IMG/VR virus record: IMGVR_UViG_3300024289_000590
Span: 1-31,686 of that record
Source of the DNA: a virus
Direction: 5' to 3' (one strand)
DNA length: 31,686 nt
Numbering within the stretch: the first letter of the stretch is position 1; each line of letters begins with the position of its first letter. The notes beneath the pieces were generated by a model. It was not told the DNA's origin. It did no database searches and was given only the letters and a program-made list of their open reading frames with translations. A program made the translations under genes and the position numbers. Positions 21,977 to 29,105 of the stretch are shown in pieces.

Positions 21977-22635
21977 AAATCAAAGACCTACTATTAGAAA
22001 ATAAAAAAGATCGTAAGGCTAAGAAGTTTAATATTAAGCCAAGAACAGGTCATGCTCCTACACAGACAGGTGCTGGTCCCCATAAAGATAAAAAGAAATC
22101 TCAAAAACAGGGCGAAGTTAAACACAAGAAACCCATCGAAGTAGATGAAGCAACTGGCAATCCAGACGCTGATGCTAAAATAGCAAAGATTGAAGCACAT
22201 ATCTCTAGCTTAGAAAAAATACTTCCTTCGGTTCTAAAAATCAGCAGCGACAACCATTATGTGTTTGAAGAAATAGAAAGCCAGATTATGGGGCTAAAAC
22301 AATCTCTAGAAGGCTTCGATCAAAACAGTGTATTAGATCTAGAAGATGCTATTGACGAGTCAGTACAGGCTATACGCCAGGCTAACGGTAGCGTATATAA
22401 TCTAGAAAAAACAATAAAGAGTCTTATCAAATATGCCAACGACGAGATCGACGATATAGTCGACAGTGAAGAATGGGAAAGACGCTACGGCAATAAAGAA
22501 GAAACCACAGAAGGTATGAAGTTTCCAATGGCAGGATCATACAAGCAAGGCCCTGCAGGACAATGGAGTAACCGCGGTTCTAAAAAAAATCGTCCAGCGA
22601 AGAGAGGTGATCTAGTTGGAGGTGCAGGACTATAA
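21973..22635 (+). CDS. Charged coiled-coil protein, candidate internal head protein
   Basis: A protein of 220 residues. The leader MKIKDLLLE is followed by a very basic disordered segment (residues 10-50, Lys-rich), an IEVDE-ATG step, an acidic coiled coil (about 64-160) and a Gly/Lys/Arg-rich tail ending DLVGGAGL. The order of a short amphipathic leader with L-L-E, a basic part and a helical part is like T4 internal and core proteins. No catalytic motif. ATGA overlap with the nucleotidyltransferase gene and TAATG junction to the Fe-S carrier gene. Confidence 0.55.
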   Translation: MKIKDLLLENKKDRKAKKFNIKPRTGHAPTQTGAGPHKDKKKSQKQGEVKHKKPIEVDEATGNPDADAKIAKIEAHISSLEKILPSVLKISSDNHYVFEEIESQIMGLKQSLEGFDQNSVLDLEDAIDESVQAIRQANGSVYNLEKTIKSLIKYANDEIDDIVDSEEWERRYGNKEETTEGMKFPMAGSYKQGPAGQWSNRGSKKNRPAKRGDLVGGAGL

Positions 22636-22958
22636 TGGTAGAAGTTACTCCATCGGCTAAAGTAAAGATACAAGATCTTTTAGATGAGGAAAACAATCCT
22701 AATCTAAAGTTGCGCACCTTTGTACAAGGCGGTGGATGTTCTGGATTCCAATACGGTTTTACCTTTGATGACGAGCAGAATGAAGATGATTTTGAAATAT
22801 CAGTAGGACGTTGGAAAATACTTATAGATTCGATGAGTATGACCTATATGACTGGTGCTGTTATTGATTATAAAGAAGATTTGATGGGCAGTCAGTTTAC
22901 TATAAAAAATCCTAATGCCACTACTACATGTGGCTGTGGCAGTAGCTTTGGAGTTTAA
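22635..22958 (+). CDS. A-type iron-sulfur carrier protein (IscA/ErpA/HesB family)
   Basis: A protein of 107 residues, the usual length. The three conserved cysteines are present: GGGCSGFQY (Cys35) and [10 protein letters not shown] (Cys99 and Cys101). The framing elements of the family are also there ([27 protein letters not shown]). It carries or inserts Fe-S clusters into target proteins. HesB/IscA-like genes are found in marine T4-like phages. Unlike its neighbours it has no amphipathic leader or protease-site-like N-terminus, so it probably acts in the cytoplasm. Its client is not evident: candidates are host enzymes or phage proteins outside the window. Confidence 0.88.
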   Translation: MVEVTPSAKVKIQDLLDEENNPNLKLRTFVQGGGCSGFQYGFTFDDEQNEDDFEISVGRWKILIDSMSMTYMTGAVIDYKEDLMGSQFTIKNPNATTTCGCGSSFGV

Positions 22959-22959
22959 A

Positions 22960-23295
22960 ATGAGATACAAAGATATTATAAAAAGTGATTTAGATGAGGC
23001 AGGCTACTTCGGTGGTGGCGGAAGCTACGATAGAGATTACAATAGTAGCGTAAGCGGGTTCGGTCGCAGAAATAGAGCTGACGATTGGGACGAGGGTAAT
23101 ACTGAACCACCAAATAACTTTGCCATCTATATCAATGGTAGGAAATGGAAGGTATTACACGGTCAAGGAACATACGCTGACGATCACAGAGAAATGGCCC
23201 AGCTTCGTCGTTTACAAGACATGTGCCGCAGAAAAACTGAGCAGACTGGTAAAAAATGGGAAGTATCTCGTACAGGTGAAAAGGCCACAGACTAA
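22960..23295 (+). CDS. Small protein with protease-site-like leader MRYKDIIKSDLDE
   Basis: ATG 22960 is chosen over an upstream in-frame ATG at 22915 inside the Fe-S carrier gene, because it follows GGAG at 22949-22952 and yields a leader like those of its neighbours. The product has 111 residues: the leader ends L-D-E before Ala-Gly, followed by a Gly/Ser/Asp/Arg-rich disordered segment and a compact domain from NNFAIYINGRKWKVLHGQG onwards with a basic C-terminus. The leader is the closest match in this cluster to the T4 gp21 consensus (L/I-x-E before A/G/S). Likely packaged; the catalytic role is unknown. Confidence 0.55.
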   Translation: MRYKDIIKSDLDEAGYFGGGGSYDRDYNSSVSGFGRRNRADDWDEGNTEPPNNFAIYINGRKWKVLHGQGTYADDHREMAQLRRLQDMCRRKTEQTGKKWEVSRTGEKATD

Positions 23296-23441
23296 TGGAC
23301 AAAACTCTTAAAGACTATATCGAAAGAACGACAAAACGTCTAGAAGAAGAAAATAAGTCACCGGAGCCTCAACAATATCCGGTATACCCAGAAAATAATA
23401 ACGAAGAAGATACTCCTAAAAATCCTTACGGACAACACTAA
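23295..23441 (+). CDS. 48-residue hydrophilic peptide
   Basis: ATG 23295 to TAA 23439-23441, linked to both neighbours by TAATG junctions. The product MDKTLKDYIERTTKRLEEEN begins with a charged helix and continues as a Pro/Asn/Glu/Gln-rich disordered tail ending NPYGQH. No motif recognised. The exact fit between two coupled genes makes it real with fair likelihood. Confidence 0.55.
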   Translation: MDKTLKDYIERTTKRLEEENKSPEPQQYPVYPENNNEEDTPKNPYGQH

Positions 23442-24613
23442 TGAAAGCAGCAGATCTACACTTACCAGAAGGAATGGAAGTCTATGTAGACATGGACGGT
23501 GTGATCGCGGACTTCTTTACAGAATATGCTAAACTTGCAGGAGTAAAAAGCGGTAACTACAGAGACATTCCTCCCGCCAAGGCAGATCCTACATTAGATA
23601 AGATGGTCGGTACTGATTTCTTTTTTAGGCTTCCTAAGTTTCCAACAGCAGATAAACTTTTAGATATAGTAGTCGATGCTGCCGGAAGTTATAAGATCTG
23701 TTCAAGTCCTCTTAGAGGAGATCACGAGAACTCAGGTGTACAAAAGCGTAGATGGATTCAAAAGAATCTACATGTACAACCTAAAGAAATCATTATAACT
23801 CCTAACAAGGCCAAATATGCTAAAAGTCCCAATGGACTTCCTAACGTATTAATCGACGATCGAGGAAGCAATATAACATCATGGGAAGCTGCTGGCGGCA
23901 TCGGTATCAAATATCAAGCAGACGAAGACAGTCTTAGAGTTATCTTAGACGGGCTTAAACGTGCCAGACGTGTAGCCAAAGGCGAACAAGATCACGAGCC
24001 TCAACAACTTGTTAGCAAAGATAGAGGTGGTAGTAACGCTATTGCTACAGCAAAAGATGAAAGCATCAGAGAAGACTATCATCCACATCAGAAAAAAGTA
24101 GAACACTTTATAAAATGGGTTTACAAAAAGCTAAACCTACACGATCCCCTACCAGAGATTATTTTTAGTAACAATACTAAGTTAGCAAAAAGCAAACATA
24201 GAACTGGTTATTTTAATAAAGAGAAAAATGTAATATATGTCTATACAGGACATAGAAATCTAGTAGATATCTTTAGAACCCTAGCGCATGAAATGACTCA
24301 TGAAAAACAGGGTGAAGAGGGTCGTATACATGGACATAGTCCTCCCGGGAGTCCCAATGAAATGGATGCAGATTCCAAAGCAGGATATCTGATGAAACTT
24401 TATACCAAGTCGCATCCTGAAATAATCGACGGTTCGTTAACTAAAGAAAACTTCGCGGACGGTAAAGGTCCTGGTCGTCCGGGTGATAGCCAACGTCACG
24501 GAATACCCAAAAAAGCTACTATGGCTGAACTAGAAAAGGCTTCACATGCAAAAGGGCGTAAAGGACAACTGGCCCGCTGGCAGATAAATATGCGTAGAGG
24601 GCATAAAAAATGA
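23441..24613 (+). CDS. HAD-type nucleotidase fused to an HExxH zinc metallopeptidase-like domain
   Basis: A protein of 390 residues. Residues 12-185 look like a 5'(3')-deoxyribonucleotidase of the HAD superfamily: DMDGVIADF (Asp17, Asp19), a CSSPL segment with the motif-2 Ser, a Lys-rich motif-3 region and VLIDDRGSNI with the Asp pair. After a linker containing KDESIRED, residues 225-335 hold a zincin-like domain with HEMTH (283-287) and a downstream NEMDADSKAGYL that could supply the third ligand. The C-terminus RKGQLARWQINMRRGHKK is a basic tail similar to other phage structural proteins. The fusion of dNMP phosphatase and peptidase is unusual. The linker has an I-R-E step that could be a prohead protease site. 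Confidence 0.7.
   Translation: MKAADLHLPEGMEVYVDMDGVIADFFTEYAKLAGVKSGNYRDIPPAKADPTLDKMVGTDFFFRLPKFPTADKLLDIVVDAAGSYKICSSPLRGDHENSGVQKRRWIQKNLHVQPKEIIITPNKAKYAKSPNGLPNVLIDDRGSNITSWEAAGGIGIKYQADEDSLRVILDGLKRARRVAKGEQDHEPQQLVSKDRGGSNAIATAKDESIREDYHPHQKKVEHFIKWVYKKLNLHDPLPEIIFSNNTKLAKSKHRTGYFNKEKNVIYVYTGHRNLVDIFRTLAHEMTHEKQGEEGRIHGHSPPGSPNEMDADSKAGYLMKLYTKSHPEIIDGSLTKENFADGKGPGRPGDSQRHGIPKKATMAELEKASHAKGRKGQLARWQINMRRGHKK
24583..24590 (+). promoter_or_regulatory. Candidate T4-type late promoter (GATAAATA)
   Basis: Inside the 3' end of the HAD/zincin gene, 19 bases upstream of the ATG at 24610. The predicted start near 24596 keeps the AGGG preceding the small gene. Motif-based call only. Confidence 0.45.
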
Positions 24614-24795
24614 GACTAGCAGAAATATTAAGGAAACCTGTAAAAGAGTCCGCTTCAGCGGGTGCTACAGGCGCAGGAGCTATAGCTAGTACATCTGCTA
24701 CAGGAGCAGGCCCTAATGTAGGAACGCTGTTTGGGGGCAGTTACGGGCAGAAACGTAAGAGCAAGAAGAAAAGCGAATCTATTATCAAAAGATAA
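24610..24795 (+). CDS. Small Ala/Gly/Thr-rich protein with basic tail and leader
   Basis: A protein of 61 residues starting in an ATGA overlap. The leader MRLAEILRKPVKE is followed by a low-complexity Ala/Gly/Ser/Thr stretch (ASAGATGAGAIASTSATGAG), then NVGTLFGGSYGQ and a Lys/Arg-rich tail KRKSKKKSESIIKR. The build (short amphipathic leader, flexible middle, basic end) suggests a small core or DNA-associated head protein comparable in size to T4 gp67/gp68. The family is not certain. Confidence 0.55.
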   Translation: MRLAEILRKPVKESASAGATGAGAIASTSATGAGPNVGTLFGGSYGQKRKSKKKSESIIKR

Positions 24796-24798
24796 ATA
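24791..24798 (+). promoter_or_regulatory. Candidate T4-type late promoter (GATAAATA)
   Basis: Overlaps the stop codon of the preceding gene and lies 32 bases upstream of the ATG at 24831, in a 35-base intergenic gap. The gap also has an AAGGAC ribosome site. Position and motif both fit. Confidence 0.6.
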
Positions 24799-24830
24799 CA
24801 TTATGAACCTTAAAACGCAAGGACACTAAC

Positions 24831-25673
24831 ATGGATTTTAAAGCACTCATTAACAAGATCGGAGAACTAGATGACAAGATCAGCTCAGTTCCTGCACCAC
24901 AGCTACCTAAAGCTGTACAGCTAAACGAAGACGCCCAGCTTCGTGTACTAGCTGGCACTTCTTCATATATTTCAGAAGCTAAGAAAAAAGCTGAAGAAAA
25001 GAAAGAAGATAAAGAAGAAGTCAAAGAAGAAATGAAAGTCGGCGATAAGAAGCCAAGCTCAACTGGCGGAACTATCGAAAAGACTAAAACAGGTATCAAA
25101 CACCACGCAGGCAAGAACTACGGCGGTGATAAAGCTCCTAATGTTAGTGACGACGAAGACGCACCAAAGAAGAAAGCTAAGAAAGAATCCATCGATCCAG
25201 TGGCATTTAAATCTAAGTTCAGCAAGATGGTAGAAGCCAAGAAAGCTGACGACAAGAAGAAAGCCAAGAAGGAAAAGATGGAAGAAGGTTCTAAGCCAGA
25301 TTTCCTAGATCTAGACAAAGACGGCAACAAGAAAGAACCAATGAAGAGTGCTGCTAAATCCAAGGGCGGAGACAAGAAGGACGATAAAAAGGGCATGAGT
25401 GCTAAACAAGCCAAGTTCTTCGGTAAAAAGAAAGCAGTTAAAGAAAGCATAGAACAAAAACTAACTTTCAAACAAATGATCCAACTAGTCCGTGAAAGCG
25501 GTGGCCAACAACAAATCGATCCAGTTGATCGTGAACTGTTTGCTTGGGCAACTAGAATCGCTCAAAGAAAGTTTAACGAATCAGCCAAACAAGAAGTTTA
25601 TGCTGGTTTAGTATACGAGCGTATGGGCGGTGTATTTGAAATGTACGACGTTCTATCCGAAGCACAAAAATAA
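24831..25673 (+). CDS. Highly charged Lys/Glu-rich protein, candidate internal head or scaffold-core protein
   Basis: A protein of 280 residues. The N-terminus MDFKALINKIGELDDKI has an I-G-E step. Residues 50-210 are dominated by Lys, Glu, Asp and Ala, with repeats of KK-A-KKE and E-S-I units and a DLDKDGNKKEPM calcium-loop-like motif (about 162-173). The C-terminal 60 residues form a compact helical domain (VDRELFAWATRIAQRKFNES) ending VLSEAQK. Composition resembles T4 gp22 or internal proteins that are removed or cut during head maturation. Several L/I-x-E steps (YISE-A, VLSE-A) could be cut by a prohead protease. Last gene before the terminator at 25693. Confidence 0.6.
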   Translation: MDFKALINKIGELDDKISSVPAPQLPKAVQLNEDAQLRVLAGTSSYISEAKKKAEEKKEDKEEVKEEMKVGDKKPSSTGGTIEKTKTGIKHHAGKNYGGDKAPNVSDDEDAPKKKAKKESIDPVAFKSKFSKMVEAKKADDKKKAKKEKMEEGSKPDFLDLDKDGNKKEPMKSAAKSKGGDKKDDKKGMSAKQAKFFGKKKAVKESIEQKLTFKQMIQLVRESGGQQQIDPVDRELFAWATRIAQRKFNESAKQEVYAGLVYERMGGVFEMYDVLSEAQK

Positions 25674-25692
25674 TTTTTGTTTTTGGTAATAT

Positions 25693-25723
25693 AAAGCCAG
25701 TCATAGGTTGACTGGCTTTTTTT
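25693..25723 (+). terminator. Strong intrinsic terminator of the late-type block
   Basis: AAAGCCAGTCA (25693-25703) pairs with TGACTGGCTTT (25709-25719) in a perfect 11-bp stem around a five-base loop (TAGGT), with seven T at 25717-25723. Its 3' arm contains most of the following promoter's -35 box. Confidence 0.9.
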
Positions 25724-25736
25724 ATGACTATATACT
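25708..25736 (+). promoter_or_regulatory. Sigma70 promoter nested in the terminator, TTGACT-N17-TATACT
   Basis: The -35 box TTGACT (25708-25713) begins with the last loop base and continues into the terminator 3' arm; 17 bases later lies TATACT (25731-25736). It matches the consensus at 10 of 12 positions. The start should be near 25742-25743, giving a short leader with AGGAGA at 25749-25754. It would transcribe the DsbA-like, membrane protein and gp43 genes. Confidence 0.82.
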
Positions 25737-25759
25737 TGTCTTATAGTCAGGAGAAACTA

Positions 25760-26020
25760 ATGGCAAAAATCTATGGTCCGGAAGAAAAAGCAAAACTAGA
25801 AAGATTGATCAACGAAGGATCAAATGTCCTACGCGAAGTAGAAGATCTGCAAGAAGGTCTTAAAGAAACAGTCAAGGCAGTAGCAGAAGAACTACAACTT
25901 AAACCAAGTATTATCAATAAAGCTATTCGCATCGCACATAAAGACAACTGGAAAGATCACGAAAACGAATGGGAAGAAATCGAAGGTATTCTTGGTGTTA
26001 CTAAACGCTTACCAGAATGA
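25760..26020 (+). CDS. dsbA: DsbA-like double-stranded-DNA-binding protein
   Basis: A protein of 86 residues (T4 DsbA is 89). ATG 25760 has AGGAG with optimal spacing; the in-frame ATG at 25724 lies upstream of the predicted transcript start. It is helical, with the pattern LKETVKAVAEELQLKP, INKAIRIAHKDNWKD, HENEWEEIEGIL. This follows the T4 DsbA layout (…DELGVDGKMFNRLLALYHKDNRD…E-E…). In T4 DsbA binds double-stranded DNA and is linked to late promoters. Here it is the first gene behind the terminator-nested early promoter and is coupled by ATGA to the next gene. Confidence 0.7.
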   Translation: MAKIYGPEEKAKLERLINEGSNVLREVEDLQEGLKETVKAVAEELQLKPSIINKAIRIAHKDNWKDHENEWEEIEGILGVTKRLPE

Positions 26021-26307
26021 TAGACTTATTAAAACCAACCTTTGATTGGATACGAGATGACTGGAACAGTAATCCTTTCCGTTTTATTGTTGAGCTTGTC
26101 GCTTGGGCTGTCAGTATTGGGTGCAGTATTACTATGGCTGTTACTGTCCCCAACCCACCACTTCTCGCTCTTTATCCTGTTTGGATCTCTGGCTGCGCCA
26201 TGTATGCTTGGGCTGCTTATACTAGGAAATCATTTGGCATGTTGGCTAACTACATCTTGTTGACCAGTATTGATACATACGGTCTGATAAGAATGCTAAC
26301 TAATTAA
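26017..26307 (+). CDS. Small multi-span membrane protein, function unknown
   Basis: A protein of 96 residues with three to four hydrophobic segments: about residues 22-42, 46-69 and 73-92. Loops are short and the N-terminus is charged (DWIRDDWNSNPFRF). The arrangement suggests an inner-membrane protein. The G-C-x-x-x-M-A...Y-x-V-W-I-S-G pattern recalls a half PnuC-type transporter, but the protein is too short to claim it. It lies between the DsbA-like and gp43 genes, overlapping the former by four bases. Confidence 0.6.
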   Translation: MIDLLKPTFDWIRDDWNSNPFRFIVELVAWAVSIGCSITMAVTVPNPPLLALYPVWISGCAMYAWAAYTRKSFGMLANYILLTSIDTYGLIRMLTN

Positions 26308-26317
26308 TATAAGGTTC

Positions 26318-26369
26318 GATCAGCCATAAATGATCAGTTGGGTATTTGCGAGCCGAAAATCGCAAGGAG
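26318..26369 (+). promoter_or_regulatory. Tandem hairpins before gp43: candidate autogenous translational operator
   Basis: Hairpin 1: GATCA (26318-26322) and TGATC (26331-26335) around loop GCCATAAA. Hairpin 2: TTGCGA (26346-26351) and TCGCAA (26360-26365) around loop GCCGAAAA. Both loops have eight bases, six of them identical. The 3' arm of hairpin 2 runs into the gp43 ribosome site AAGGAG (26364-26369). T4 gp43 represses its own translation by binding a hairpin with an 8-base loop next to the ribosome site, so the same type of control is likely here. Confidence 0.6.
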
Positions 26370-26375
26370 AAAAAT

Positions 26376-29045
26376 ATGAGTTACGTTGACGCATTCTATG
26401 ATCGCGAAGACGACATTATTCGTGTCGTTGAGCGCAATGAAAAAGGTGAAAGGCATTTTAAAGATTATCCTGCCAAGCATCTTTTCTATTATTACGATCC
26501 CAAGGGCAAGTATCAAAGTATCAAAGGTGAACCACTCACCCGTGTAGTCTGTAAAAATATCAAAGAACTACGAAAAGAACTTGCTATACATTCAAACAAA
26601 AAGCTATACGAATCAGACATCAATCCTATCTTTAGATGTCTAGAAGACCATTATATCAACATTGACGCTCCAAAACTAAATGTAGCATTTTTCGATATTG
26701 AGGTCGATTTCGACCCTGCTAGAGGATATGCTAGCCCAGACGATGCATTTATGCCTATCACATCTATCGCTGTGCATCTACAATGGGTTGACACATTAGT
26801 TTGTTTAGCTATGCCACCTAAGACGCTATCTATGGCTGAAGCAACCAAGGCTGTAGAAGATTTTCCTAATACCATGCTATTCGACAACGAAGCAGATATG
26901 TTAGATGCTTTTCTAGATCTGATACAAGATGCTGATGTTTTAAGCGGGTGGAACAGTGAAGGGTTTGATATTCCCTATACGGTCAATCGTGTTACCAAAG
27001 TCCTAAGCAAAGAAGATACACGTCGTTTCTGCCTTTGGAACCAATATCCTAAGAAAAGAGAGTATGAAAAGTTTGGTAAGACAGCGGTCACATATGATCT
27101 AATCGGTCGTGTTCACTTAGATAGTCTTGAGCTATATCGCAAATATACCTATGAAGAGCGTCACACTTATCGACTAGATGCGATCGGTGAGATGGAGATT
27201 GGCGAAAACAAAACAGTCTACGAAGGCACACTCGATGCGTTGTATAACAATGACTTTAAAAAGTTTATTGAATACAACAGACAAGATACAAGCCTACTTG
27301 ATAAGTTAGATAAAAAACTAAAGTTCTTAGATCTGTCAAACAAGATCGCACACGAAAATACTGTATTGCTACAGACAACTATGGGTGCGGTAGCTGTTAC
27401 TGAACAGGCTATTATCAATGAAGCACATCGCAGAGGTATGATCGTTCCTAATCGTAAGAAGATGGAAGAACACGGTGATACACAGGCCGCAGGTGCGTAT
27501 GTTGCATATCCTAAGAAAGGCATCCACGAGTGGATTGGTTCTTTAGATATTAACTCATTGTATCCTAGTGCCATTCGTGCATTAAACATGGGGCCCGAAA
27601 CTATCGTAGGACAACTGCGCCAAGATGGGACCAAAGCACACCTCGAAGCTGAAATGGCCAAAGGTAAGAGTTTTGCGGCCGCTTGGGAAGGCATCTTTGG
27701 AAGTCTAGAATACACTTCAGTGATGGAAAGAGAAGTAGGACGAGACATAACTATCGACTGGGAAGGTGGCGGCAGCGATACCCTTAGTGCCGCTCAAGTT
27801 TATGATCTTATATTTGAAAGTAATCAACCATGGATGATCAGTGCCAACGGTACTATCTTCACATATGAAACTGAAGGAATCATTCCTGGTCTGCTAGCTC
27901 GTTGGTATAAAGAGCGTAAAGAGATGCAGGCCAAACTTAAAGAATCTATCGCGGCAGGTAACAAGATTGAAGAAGAATATTGGGACAAGCGTCAACTGGT
28001 TAAAAAGATTAATCTTAATAGCCTTTATGGTGCAATCCTTAATCCTGGTTGTCGCTTTTTCGATAATAGGATCGGGCAATCTACCACGCTTACGGGCAGA
28101 GCTATTGCAAAACATATGGCCAGTAAAGTAAACGAAATCATTACCGGAGAGTATGACCATATCGGTCGAGCTATCATCTACGGTGACACAGACTCTTGTT
28201 ACTTCTCTGCGTATACTACGCTAAAGAAGGACATTGAGAAAGGATTGATTCCTTGGACTAGAGAATCAGTCGTAGAACTTTATGACACCATAGGAGAAAC
28301 TGTAAATGGAACCTTCGTCAAGTTCATGTCAGACGCTTTCCACGTGCCAAAATCTAGAGGAGAGGTCATCAAGGCAGGTCGCGAGATTGTTGCAAGCAAA
28401 GGACTCTTTATTACAAAGAAACGATATGCAGTCCTCTACTACGACAAAGAAGGCAAGCGATCAGACGTCGACGGCAAACCAGGCAAGATTAAAGCCATGG
28501 GGCTCGACCTCAAGCGGTCAGATACCCCGGTTGTTATCCAAGACTTTCTCAGTGAAGTCTTGACCCGAGTACTAAATGGCGTACCTAAAGAAGAAGTGTT
28601 AGAATATATCACTGACTTCCGAACCGATTTTAAAACTAGACCAGGTTGGGAAAAAGGTTCACCTAAACGTGCCAACAACATTACAGAGTATGCAGCCAAA
28701 GAAAAGAAAGCAGGCAAGGCCAATATGCCAGGTCATGTTAGAGCTTCCTTAAACTGGAATACTTTGAAACGTATGTTTGACGACAAGTATTCTATGACTA
28801 TCGTAGACGGTGCCAAGGTCATCGTCTGCAAGCTCAAAGAAAATCCTATGGGCTATACATCTGTGGCTTACCCAGTCGACGAACTGAGATTGCCGCAGTG
28901 GTTTAAAGATCTTCCATTTGACGATCATCAGATGGAAAATACCGTTATCGATGAAAAGCTAGAAAACTTGATCGGGGTCCTTGAATGGGACATCAGTCAA
29001 ACTAGAAGCGATAATACCTTTAACAAGTTATTTGATTTTGAGTGA
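26376..29045 (+). CDS. 43: DNA polymerase, family B, gp43
   Basis: A protein of 889 residues (T4 gp43 is 898). ATG 26376 follows AAGGAG with six bases spacing; the in-frame TTG at 26346 lies in the operator hairpin. The proofreading exonuclease has FFDIEVDFD (Asp107, Glu109) and an EYNRQDTSLLDKL Exo III block. The polymerase has DINSLYPS (391-398), KINLNSLYGA and YGDTDS (602-607) with the catalytic aspartates, followed by a KKRYAVLYYD block. No intein, intron or split, unlike some relatives. It would replicate the phage genome with the gp45 clamp that follows and gp44 further left. Confidence 0.97.
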   Translation: MSYVDAFYDREDDIIRVVERNEKGERHFKDYPAKHLFYYYDPKGKYQSIKGEPLTRVVCKNIKELRKELAIHSNKKLYESDINPIFRCLEDHYINIDAPKLNVAFFDIEVDFDPARGYASPDDAFMPITSIAVHLQWVDTLVCLAMPPKTLSMAEATKAVEDFPNTMLFDNEADMLDAFLDLIQDADVLSGWNSEGFDIPYTVNRVTKVLSKEDTRRFCLWNQYPKKREYEKFGKTAVTYDLIGRVHLDSLELYRKYTYEERHTYRLDAIGEMEIGENKTVYEGTLDALYNNDFKKFIEYNRQDTSLLDKLDKKLKFLDLSNKIAHENTVLLQTTMGAVAVTEQAIINEAHRRGMIVPNRKKMEEHGDTQAAGAYVAYPKKGIHEWIGSLDINSLYPSAIRALNMGPETIVGQLRQDGTKAHLEAEMAKGKSFAAAWEGIFGSLEYTSVMEREVGRDITIDWEGGGSDTLSAAQVYDLIFESNQPWMISANGTIFTYETEGIIPGLLARWYKERKEMQAKLKESIAAGNKIEEEYWDKRQLVKKINLNSLYGAILNPGCRFFDNRIGQSTTLTGRAIAKHMASKVNEIITGEYDHIGRAIIYGDTDSCYFSAYTTLKKDIEKGLIPWTRESVVELYDTIGETVNGTFVKFMSDAFHVPKSRGEVIKAGREIVASKGLFITKKRYAVLYYDKEGKRSDVDGKPGKIKAMGLDLKRSDTPVVIQDFLSEVLTRVLNGVPKEEVLEYITDFRTDFKTRPGWEKGSPKRANNITEYAAKEKKAGKANMPGHVRASLNWNTLKRMFDDKYSMTIVDGAKVIVCKLKENPMGYTSVAYPVDELRLPQWFKDLPFDDHQMENTVIDEKLENLIGVLEWDISQTRSDNTFNKLFDFE

Positions 29046-29054
29046 TTTGACACT

Positions 29055-29082
29055 TGTTTTTTTCTCAAGATCTAAATATAAT
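29055..29082 (+). promoter_or_regulatory. Probable sigma70 promoter for gp45
   Basis: A perfect TATAAT (29077-29082) lies 24 bases upstream of the clamp ATG. With a 16-base spacer the -35 is TTGTTT (29055-29060), four of six matches. A perfect TTGACA at 29047-29052 is present but 24 bases away, too far for normal use. An alternative is a phage-specific middle promoter in the same gap. Confidence 0.55.
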
Positions 29083-29105
29083 CAGATTATAACTGGAGAA
29101 CTCTA

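Noticed and set aside
26042-26263. Alternative hydrophobic frame inside the membrane protein gene 26017-26307
   Set aside because: The frame 26017 starts in an ATGA overlap with the preceding gene and fits the coupled operon; the alternative has no ribosome site and is Leu/Ser-rich as expected of a shifted frame.
29047-29052. Perfect TTGACA before gp45
   Set aside because: The distance to TATAAT at 29077 is 24 bases, too long for sigma70; the weaker TTGTTT at 29055 with a 16-base spacer is preferred.
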